The notes beneath the pieces were generated by a model. That model ran no database searches. It was given only the letters and a program-made list of their open reading frames with translations, and was not told where the DNA came from. From assembly GCA_018399635.1 (NCBI GenBank), contig JAGYOH010000003.1, positions 110,095-174,094 of the forward strand: 64,000 nt of DNA. Direction: 5' to 3'. A program made the translations under genes and the position numbers. Position 1 is the first letter of the stretch. Each line of letters begins with the position of its first letter. Of this stretch, positions 36,194-42,652 are shown in pieces. Origin of the DNA: Clostridia bacterium. Lineage in GTDB: Bacteria > Bacillota > Clostridia > Peptostreptococcales > Acidaminobacteraceae.

Positions 36194-36232
36194 TGATAAT
36201 TCCTCCTTTTTCTGTTTTGTGCCACCTTATCC

Positions 36233-36237
36233 CTATA
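36233..36237. repeat. Target-site duplication, left copy
   Basis: CTATA directly outside the left terminal repeat of the IS; identical to 38380-38384. A 6-bp reading (CTATAT) is also possible. Confidence 0.8.
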
Positions 36238-36265
36238 TGTGAACTTCCTGAAAAAATTAACTCTC
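36238..36265. repeat. IS left terminal inverted repeat
   Basis: Starts TGTGAACTTCC and ends TTAACTCTC; these outer and inner blocks match the right repeat, while the middle differs. Confidence 0.85.
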
Positions 36266-36276
36266 TAGTGTAATTC

Positions 36277-36501
36277 TCATTCATGATCCCCATTTTTCCC
36301 ATTCATAAAAGCCAGGATCTCATCAAGACTCTTCTCGCTGTTTATGAATGCATTCAGTAGCTCTTTTCCTTCCATATCCCGCTTCTTATCCATCAGAGTC
36401 TTCAGTTCATCTAACGCGGCCTCATACTTGTCCTTGGCTTTCGCCACCGTCTCTTTTTGTCGGGCTATTTTCTCATCGATCGATACACTACGCCTGGCCA
36501 T
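36277..36501 (-). CDS. IS accessory small coiled-coil protein
   Basis: 74 residues, highly charged and helical: SIDEKIARQKETVAKAKDKYEAALDELKTLMDKKRDMEGKELLNAF reads as a coiled coil. It starts 11 bp after the transposase stop with a GGGGG-type box (ccctac on the opposite strand), inside the terminal repeats, so it belongs to the IS. Similar small proteins accompany such transposases in gut Firmicutes, as I recall; function unknown. Confidence 0.75.
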   Translation of the reverse strand: MARRSVSIDEKIARQKETVAKAKDKYEAALDELKTLMDKKRDMEGKELLNAFINSEKSLDEILAFMNGKNGDHE

Positions 36502-36512
36502 TTTTCTACCCC

Positions 36513-38222
36513 CTACATTTGATTGATCACGTTCAGTCTCTCATTGATTCCAATCGCCTGTTGACGAATGTTCAGCTCTGTCATTCCAAAAGCCTTTAGC
36601 AGCTTTTTCTGAGTAGCGGTTACCGCATGATCCAGACGATAGTTTCCATCCGACTGCCGAATCATTTCAATCTTCTCAAGCTCCCTAAGGGCAGCTGGCA
36701 CCGTCATGAAGTTTTCTTTCTTATCAACTCTACCCATTTCTTCTTTCAGGTATGTGAAAAACCTGTTCCGTATGATGAGCGCCAAAAATTCTATGAAGAT
36801 CTTACTGCTTACAGACTCGCTGCCATGTACTCGTAGGCTTCTGTTCCCTAGATATGATTTATCGCCTCTGAATAACTTCTCTGAGCCATCACGGCTCTTA
36901 TACAGATCCAGGGCCTCTGTCGCTGACATTTTCTCGGAGGTAATGATGATGAAGTATCCACACAATTTGATTTCGTTGTCGATCACATCCTGCCTCTCCC
37001 TAGCGAACATGAAAGTTTTCTCATCACCCTGCGTATGGTAAATCGGATCAAAATAGCGGCATAGGGAACTCGGGCATTCGTAATTCGACTTGCCTTCCTG
37101 ACTTTTCAAGAGTTCAGCCATACGATCAATTTTTTCTTCTAGTTGTTCTCGCTCCGCTGTGCGTTTACTCTCGTTGAAATAAATGTGAAAGTATCTATCC
37201 TTTTCATCAGAGACAAACAGCTTTCCCTTCACCGTTTTTCCGCTGACCCTATACTCCCGAATGCTATGGCTTCTACTTTCCTCGAAGGTTCCTCTATGCT
37301 CCCTGATGATTGCACCAGCTATTTTTTTCATGCCCTTCATCATGATGACAAAATCATATCCGTTTCGATCCATATAGCGGATATTCTCTTTCGCAAAGTA
37401 GCCTCTGTCCAAGATGAATCCGACATGCCGGTAACCATATCCGGCGACTTTCTCAAGCATGTACTGCAGCTGCGACACATCCACGATGCTACCTGGATAC
37501 ATCTCGTAAAACAGAGGCTCTCTGTTGTTTTTGTCGTAAGCGATGGAATAGTTCAGAATCGGTTTACTCTTATCATCCTTGGCGTATCCTATCTCTGCAA
37601 ACTCCACGTCTCCGGCCTGACAGTTCTTGTTGGTAGAGTCATATGATAGATAGATTTTCTCTCTATGGTCTCTGTTTTCATTCCATCTGTTCAAAAATTC
37701 TACGCTTTGGCTTCTCTTGATTTTACTGATGAAGTCGGAAACTTTAGAATCACTATACATCCGCATCTTATCGGTGAAAAGCGGATGATTAAAGGCATAA
37801 TCGGGGTAATACTGAGCTGCATTGTTCTCTGTGACAATGGTGTAAATGGCCAGGTCGAGAAAGAGTCCACTGTCTTTGCCGATCAGGTCGTGAAGCGTCT
37901 CATCGAGCTTGTACTCTGCTACGATTTTCCTGAGCACCATGTATGCCCCGACTCTTATGCAAGCACTTCTGTGTGCGCTTTTCTTCTCATCTGGAAGAGG
38001 TGCTTCTGGAAAATAGATGAGGTACTTCTCGTTTGGAATCATCATGGAGGGGTCATCTTCACAACCCTTTCCAATCGTTGTACTCTTGGGAACGCTATAC
38101 TGCTTCTCCGGGTCATAGATCCGATCCAGCTGATAGTAAATGTAGGTGGTTCCTTTGATTTTTTTCCGCGTGATCTTTCCTTTTTCCTCGGGTATTTTCA
38201 CCCTCACATCAGCATACATCAC
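36513..38222 (-). CDS. IS1634-like DDE transposase
   Basis: 569 residues, intact. IS4-superfamily (DDE_Tnp_1) catalytic residues are seen: Asp in LSYDSTN near 196, Asp in FILDRGYF near 269 and the Y-(2)-R-(3)-E-(6)-K type motif YKSRDGSEKLFRGDK near 460. A long insertion before the last motif fits the IS1634 group. ATG at 38222 follows GAAAGGAGG. Its promoter and an operator-like palindrome lie upstream (38234-38284). It is transcribed toward wtpA. Confidence 0.9.
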   Translation of the reverse strand: MMYADVRVKIPEEKGKITRKKIKGTTYIYYQLDRIYDPEKQYSVPKSTTIGKGCEDDPSMMIPNEKYLIYFPEAPLPDEKKSAHRSACIRVGAYMVLRKIVAEYKLDETLHDLIGKDSGLFLDLAIYTIVTENNAAQYYPDYAFNHPLFTDKMRMYSDSKVSDFISKIKRSQSVEFLNRWNENRDHREKIYLSYDSTNKNCQAGDVEFAEIGYAKDDKSKPILNYSIAYDKNNREPLFYEMYPGSIVDVSQLQYMLEKVAGYGYRHVGFILDRGYFAKENIRYMDRNGYDFVIMMKGMKKIAGAIIREHRGTFEESRSHSIREYRVSGKTVKGKLFVSDEKDRYFHIYFNESKRTAEREQLEEKIDRMAELLKSQEGKSNYECPSSLCRYFDPIYHTQGDEKTFMFARERQDVIDNEIKLCGYFIIITSEKMSATEALDLYKSRDGSEKLFRGDKSYLGNRSLRVHGSESVSSKIFIEFLALIIRNRFFTYLKEEMGRVDKKENFMTVPAALRELEKIEMIRQSDGNYRLDHAVTATQKKLLKAFGMTELNIRQQAIGINERLNVINQM

Positions 38223-38233
38223 GGCCTCCTTTC

Positions 38234-38251
38234 GAGAGTTAATTAACTCTC
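38234..38251. promoter_or_regulatory. Palindrome GAGAGTTAATTAACTCTC at the transposase transcription start
   Basis: A perfect 18-bp palindrome. Each half equals the inner block of the IS terminal repeats (ATTAACTCTC). Placed at the expected +1 of the transposase promoter, it looks like a third transposase-binding site for self-repression. Confidence 0.6.
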
Positions 38252-38255
38252 TTCA

Positions 38256-38284
38256 ATTCTACCATATGTAGCTGATTCTAGCAA
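38256..38284 (-). promoter_or_regulatory. Transposase promoter
   Basis: Minus strand: TTGCTA (38284-38279), 17-bp spacer, TAGAAT (38261-38256) with a TGG extension. Confidence 0.6.
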
Positions 38285-38352
38285 TTGAAAAAGGCTGTTT
38301 CACGCTGAAAATACAGGGTTTTATCGATTTCTCACGTTATGGATTAGAGGTC

Positions 38353-38379
38353 GAGAGTTAATAATCGTGGAAGTTCACA
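38353..38379. repeat. IS right terminal inverted repeat
   Basis: Starts GAGAGTTAAT and ends GGAAGTTCACA, inverse of the left end. Confidence 0.85.
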
Positions 38380-38384
38380 CTATA
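38380..38384. repeat. Target-site duplication, right copy
   Basis: CTATA directly outside the right terminal repeat; same as 36233-36237. Confidence 0.8.
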
Positions 38385-38387
38385 TGT

Positions 38388-38415
38388 AAAAAGCTTCCTC
38401 CATGAAGGAGAAAGC
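38388..38415 (-). terminator. Intrinsic terminator at the end of the wtp leader
   Basis: Minus strand GCTTTCTCC and GGAGGAAGC form a 9-bp stem (one T-G pair) with a 5-nt loop, followed by five T. It ends 8 bp before the IS target site, so before insertion it stood about 60 bp upstream of wtpA with no gene between: the position of a leader attenuator. Confidence 0.75.
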
Positions 38416-38536
38416 AATCAAAGCACAGCACACTGCAATGGTTGATTACTTTCCACAAAGGGAGGCTGCTTCGTTTCCTCAGCAACCCTGTCGTTTCATG
38501 GACCCTACCGAAGCTTAGGTCCATGAAATCGCAATC
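38416..38536 (-). ncRNA. Structured leader RNA, riboswitch candidate, formerly upstream of wtpABC
   Basis: Read on the minus strand: a possible closing helix GATTGC/GTAATC (38536-38531 with 38449-38444), an 11-bp hairpin (38528-38518 with 38504-38494), then a 7-bp hairpin GGTTGCT/AGCAGCC (38487-38481 with 38470-38464), followed by CCC, TTTG and TGGAAAG. The block GCCTCCC-4-TGGAAAG resembles the 3-prime core of the molybdenum-cofactor (Moco/Tuco) RNA motif as I remember it from E. coli moaA, but I cannot fit the remaining helices. The following intrinsic terminator supports a regulatory leader. Class unproven. Confidence 0.5.
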
Positions 38537-38648
38537 GATGATGATTCAGCACAATTCATGGTAACATATTTTCCCAATATTATGAATATTTTGACACAAA
38601 TGAAAGAGATTCTTAAATCCGCGGCTCCTCTGAAGAACCGGCATCCCT

Positions 38649-39983
38649 TCACCGGCCTGCTGGGGCTTTTTTCTCCAGTCCCCGGGCCGCCAGGCAGGTC
38701 TTGTCGTAGAGGCCTCTGAAAATATTGTCCGGGTCCGTGATCCTTTTCACCCTTTCGAAATTCGGCTTGTTCCAGATGGCCCAGAATTCATCCTCGGTGT
38801 AAAGATTCGTGGAAATCAGGGTCTTGATGGCGCCGATCCGGGTCAGCTTCTTCTCGATGATTTCATAGTAATGCCCGGGATCGGCCCGCCTCATGCCGTA
38901 GAGGGCGATATCGAGGAAGAGGTCGTCCTTCACCTGGCTCAGGAATTCATCAGAGAGCCATTCGTAACGATGGACGATTCTGTAGGGCACACACCACAGG
39001 GGAAAATGGCCCACCTCCTCCACATACCAGTCCATGAACTCCGTCATCCTGGAAAGGGGGATGAAGGTGTCCACCGTGACGGGTATGAGTCTTGAGGGCA
39101 GGACTTTTCTGAAGACTCGGGCCAGTTTCAGAGTCACGTTGGAATTGGTGAATCTGCCGAAGAGGACTCTGAGAGGCAGGGATTTCGGATGGACGTTGGT
39201 GACCCCCTTGTTGTACCTGAAAAAGTAATCCGCCGTCTTCAGATAGTCCTCTTTTCTCTTTGCCGTGCTGAGGTAATAGATTCTGGCCCAGTCATACTTG
39301 TGGGTGTAGGGGGCGGCATCCACGAATTCCCCGGCGCTGAGGACGTATTCTCCCGGAGAATGGATGATGCCGTCCATGAAGTCCAGATCCTCCTTCTCAT
39401 AATGGCTCAGAATCGCCGCCTTGTAGTCCTCGAGATTCCTGAACTTGTGATAGGTCACCCTGACGAAGGGCTTGGCGGGGATCAGTCTGAAGGTGAGGCG
39501 GGTGATGATCCCCAGGGTCCCGAAGGTCCCGTGCATCATCTGGAAAATCAGCCGGTGCTCGTTGTCCGGCGTGCAGACGAGGACCTCCCCCTTCGCCGTC
39601 ACCACCTGGTATTCAAGACAGGTGTCATGGAAGCCTCCGAACCTGTAGGACATGGATTCGATGGAACAACCGGCCACGGCGCCGCCTATGGTGATGGTCT
39701 TGAGTTCCGAGACCTCGGCCGGCACCAGCTGGTACTTCAGGGTCTCATGGACGAGCTTCTCAAAGGTCACCCCCGGCTCCGCCACACACAGGCGGTTGAC
39801 CGGGTCAATGGCGAGTATCTCGTCAAAATCACTGATGTCCAGCTGGTCATCGGTGTATTTTTTGTCCCCGGGCTTGGGGACCACGTGGGACACGGTCTTC
39901 TTCTTGAGGGTCAGGGGGGCGTCGCCCTCCCGTTCCTTCAAAGCCTTGACGATTCTCTCCACCCTTAGCTCATGTCGGTCCAT
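38649..39983 (-). CDS. FAD-linked oxidase (FAD-binding PCMH type)
   Basis: 444 residues from the ATG at 39983, which follows GGAGAGGAG; an in-frame ATG at 40067 adds an unlikely tail. The FAD-binding part is typical: FDEILAIDPVNRLCVAEPGVTFEKLV near 60, then TIGGAVAGCSIESMSYRFGGFHDTCLEYQVVTAKGEVL. The C-terminal half resembles DHCR24/sterol-reductase-like FAD oxidoreductases (RVKRITDPDNIFRGLYDK). No membrane segment. Substrate unknown. Originally the gene just upstream of the wtp leader. Confidence 0.85.
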   Translation of the reverse strand: MDRHELRVERIVKALKEREGDAPLTLKKKTVSHVVPKPGDKKYTDDQLDISDFDEILAIDPVNRLCVAEPGVTFEKLVHETLKYQLVPAEVSELKTITIGGAVAGCSIESMSYRFGGFHDTCLEYQVVTAKGEVLVCTPDNEHRLIFQMMHGTFGTLGIITRLTFRLIPAKPFVRVTYHKFRNLEDYKAAILSHYEKEDLDFMDGIIHSPGEYVLSAGEFVDAAPYTHKYDWARIYYLSTAKRKEDYLKTADYFFRYNKGVTNVHPKSLPLRVLFGRFTNSNVTLKLARVFRKVLPSRLIPVTVDTFIPLSRMTEFMDWYVEEVGHFPLWCVPYRIVHRYEWLSDEFLSQVKDDLFLDIALYGMRRADPGHYYEIIEKKLTRIGAIKTLISTNLYTEDEFWAIWNKPNFERVKRITDPDNIFRGLYDKTCLAARGLEKKAPAGR

Positions 39984-40182
39984 CACTCGACTCCTCTCCT
40001 TGACTCCTGAACCTTCTATACGGCAAGCATCCACCTGCTTCTCATATACCCCGTTCTGCCTTTTCAACTTTTTCCGTCAAATAATGACATCCTTTCTCAA
40101 AATCAAGGTCCTATCCCCTTTCCCCTCAGTGGTCCCAAGCCCCCCTCCTCGGCCTGCTCAAGACCTCATAAAACCGCCTGAT

Positions 40183-40211
40183 TTGATAAAAACGCTTTTT
40201 TTTGATAGAAT
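40183..40211 (+). promoter_or_regulatory. Sigma-A-like promoter for the trehalose operon
   Basis: TTGATA (40183-40188), 17-bp spacer rich in T, TAGAAT (40206-40211). It leaves a leader of about 190 nt before the start codon. The 427-bp gap 39984-40410 holds this promoter, a small inverted repeat CGACAT/ATGTCG (40296-40317) and no credible gene. Confidence 0.7.
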
Positions 40212-40410
40212 AAAGGTGTATGAGGGGGTTGAAAACACCGGACCCGTCCCCCCTCCCATCGAAAGGACCATAAATACATAGGCTGTGGCTACCGACGACA
40301 TGACCACAAGAATGTCGCCGGTCTGCGGCCTTTTCCCATTTCACCGACCCACTGACCCGAACCAGGGCAGGCTTTCGCGGCAATCACCCCAAATGATTAA
40401 GGAGTACCCT

Positions 40411-42612
40411 ATGAAACGCAATCTCATCATCTCAAACCGGCTGCCGGTCACCGTCTCCCGGGAAGAAGGACGGCTCCGCTTCCAGGAGAGCGTGGGGGGC
40501 CTCTCCACGGGACTGAGCAGTCTTCACAAGGAATCGGGAGGCCTGTGGATCGGCTGGCCGGGAATCGCCAGCGACGAACTTGTCGAAGGCGAAAAATCCG
40601 AGATTCGGCGCATCCTCTTTGACCGATACCGCTGCGTCCCCGTCTTCCTGTCCTCGGCGGAAGTCGAAATGTACTATCTCGGCTTCAGCAACAAGACCCT
40701 CTGGCCCCTCTTCCACTACTTCATCGAAAAAGTCGAGTTCAACCCTGAAACCTGGGAGGTCTACCAGGCGGTCAACCGTCGTTTTTTCGAAATCACCCAG
40801 GAGGTCCTGCTGGCCGGGGACGTCATCTGGATCCAGGACTACCAGCTGATGCTGCTGCCCAAGCTCCTCAAGGATACCCACCCGGAGCTGAGAATCGGCT
40901 TCTTCCTCCACATCCCCTTCCCCTCCTATGAAATCTACCGGCTCCTCATCTGGCGGGAGGACCTCCTCCACGGAGTCCTGGGAGCCGACCTCATCGGCTT
41001 CCACACCTACGACTACGTGCGACATTTCCTCAGCAGCGCCAGACGGATCCTGCAGCTCGACGACCAATTCAACCGCATCATGTACGAGGACCGCTACATC
41101 CACGTGGACGCCTTTCCCATGGGGATCGACTACGATCGATTCGCCAGGGCCCCTTCGAAAAGGGATCCCCAGCTGGAAACCATTTATGAGGAAATCCAGT
41201 CCGGCATCCACATGGTGCTTTCGGTGGACCGCCTCGACTACACCAAGGGCATTCCCCAGCGGATCGAGGCCTACAGCCAGTTTCTCCAGAACCATCCCGA
41301 ATACCACGGGAAAATCCGGTGGAATCTCATCATCGCCCCCTCGAGGGAGAATATCGAATCCTACGATCTGCTGAAAAAGGAAATCTCCGAGGCCATCAGC
41401 AAAGTCAACGGCCAGTTCGGCACCATGGAATGGATGCCCATCTGGTTCTTCTACCGGGCCTTCAGCCAGGAAAGCCTCATCGAATTCTACCGGACCTCCG
41501 ACATCATGCTGGTCACCCCCCTGAGGGACGGCATGAACCTGGTGGCCAAGGAATATCTCGCCGCCAGAAAAGACCTCAAGGGCATGCTGGTGATCAGTGA
41601 GACCGCCGGCGCCGCCAGTGAACTGTCGGAGGCGGTGGTCATCAACGCCTACGACCCCCGGGCCGTCGAGGAAGGCATCATGGAGGCCCTGTCCATCTCT
41701 GAAGAGGACCGGATGAACCGCAACCGCATCATGCACCAGCGGCTCGAACGCTACAACATCGACTTCTGGGGCCGGGATTTCATCAAATCCCTGGAGGATG
41801 CCGTGAACCGGTCCGATACCATGGACCGGCGGATCCAGATTGAAAAGAAGAACCATCTCATCCCCCAGGCCTATCACCGGGCCGGCAGGCGGATCCTCTT
41901 CCTGGACTACGACGGCACCCTGGTGGGGATCCAATCCATCCCCAAGGAGGCCAAGCCTGATGCCAGGCTCATCCAACTCCTGACCCGGCTGGTCTCAGAC
42001 CCCAAAAACACCGTGGTGGTGATTTCAGGCAGAGACCGAAAGACCCTGGACCAATGGCTGGGGAGCATTCCCGGTCTCAATCTGGTGGCCAGCCACGGCC
42101 TCTGGCTCATGGAAGCCGAAAGTCGAAGCTGGCAGCTGACCACCTCCTCCGACACCAGCTGGATGGAGTCCATCCGTCTGGTGCTCCAGATGTACGTGGA
42201 CCGGATGCCCGGCGCCCTCCTCGAGGAAAAGGACTTTTCCCTGGCCTTTCACTACCGACGCTGTGAAAGCGACATGGCCTCCCGCAGGATTCCGGAAATC
42301 AAGGAGACCCTCATGGGAATGGCCGCTTCCTCCTCCATCACCATCCAGGAGGGCAAGAAGGTTCTGGAAATGAAGGACAGCCGGGTCAACAAGGGCCACA
42401 CCGCTTCGACCCTTCTCCACCGGGATGCCTACGATTTCGTCCTGGCCGCCGGTGACGACGTCACCGACGAGGACCTCTTCAACGCCCTTCCCGAGGAAAG
42501 TTTCTCCATCCATATCGGTGCCGGTCCCTCCTCGGCCGCCTACTCCCTGAAATCCTGGCATTCCCTGCGCCGGCTCCTGGAAGAACTCGCCGGTGGGGAG
42601 TCCCGGACCTAG
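40411..42612 (+). CDS. otsAB: Bifunctional trehalose-6-phosphate synthase/phosphatase
   Basis: 733 residues. Residues 1-480 are a GT20 synthase joining UDP-glucose and glucose 6-phosphate: NLIISNRLPVTV and GGLSTGL at the start, WIQDYQLMLLPKLL near 140, GFFLHIPFPS, SVDRLDYTKGIPQR near 272 and TPLRDGMNLVAKEYLA near 369. Residues ~490-733 are a HAD phosphatase releasing trehalose: FLDYDGTLV near 500, VVISGRDR and AAGDDVTDEDLF near 680. ATG at 40411 follows AAGGAG. OtsA-OtsB fusions are usual in eukaryotes and rarer in bacteria. Start of an operon with a GH65 gene. Confidence 0.94.
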   Translation: MKRNLIISNRLPVTVSREEGRLRFQESVGGLSTGLSSLHKESGGLWIGWPGIASDELVEGEKSEIRRILFDRYRCVPVFLSSAEVEMYYLGFSNKTLWPLFHYFIEKVEFNPETWEVYQAVNRRFFEITQEVLLAGDVIWIQDYQLMLLPKLLKDTHPELRIGFFLHIPFPSYEIYRLLIWREDLLHGVLGADLIGFHTYDYVRHFLSSARRILQLDDQFNRIMYEDRYIHVDAFPMGIDYDRFARAPSKRDPQLETIYEEIQSGIHMVLSVDRLDYTKGIPQRIEAYSQFLQNHPEYHGKIRWNLIIAPSRENIESYDLLKKEISEAISKVNGQFGTMEWMPIWFFYRAFSQESLIEFYRTSDIMLVTPLRDGMNLVAKEYLAARKDLKGMLVISETAGAASELSEAVVINAYDPRAVEEGIMEALSISEEDRMNRNRIMHQRLERYNIDFWGRDFIKSLEDAVNRSDTMDRRIQIEKKNHLIPQAYHRAGRRILFLDYDGTLVGIQSIPKEAKPDARLIQLLTRLVSDPKNTVVVISGRDRKTLDQWLGSIPGLNLVASHGLWLMEAESRSWQLTTSSDTSWMESIRLVLQMYVDRMPGALLEEKDFSLAFHYRRCESDMASRRIPEIKETLMGMAASSSITIQEGKKVLEMKDSRVNKGHTASTLLHRDAYDFVLAAGDDVTDEDLFNALPEESFSIHIGAGPSSAAYSLKSWHSLRRLLEELAGGESRT

Positions 42613-42652
42613 CACCCTCGGCATTCCCCTTCTGATGATGGGAGGTCAAACC

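Larger units (their letters stand above)
36238..38379. mobile_element. IS1634-like insertion sequence, complete
   Basis: A 2142-bp element. It begins TGTGAACTTCC and ends with the inverse GGAAGTTCACA; both terminal repeats are ~27-28 bp and imperfect, and CTATA is duplicated outside. It holds a 569-residue DDE transposase and a 74-residue downstream frame, both on the minus strand. It is clearly more AT-rich than the flanks, indicating recent arrival. It landed between the leader terminator and the ribosome site of wtpA. Confidence 0.92.

Noticed and set aside
36238..38379. IS element as part of a larger transposon including wtpABC
   Set aside because: Terminal repeats and the CTATA duplication bound the IS tightly; no second copy was seen.
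38416..38536. Firm assignment of the leader as a Moco/Tuco riboswitch
   Set aside because: Only the 3-prime block matches what I recall; the partner of CCCTTTG was not found upstream and a strong 11-bp hairpin occupies the middle. Kept as a candidate only.
40126..40383. Small minus-strand frame before otsAB
   Set aside because: No ribosome site, no domain, and it covers the trehalose promoter and leader.
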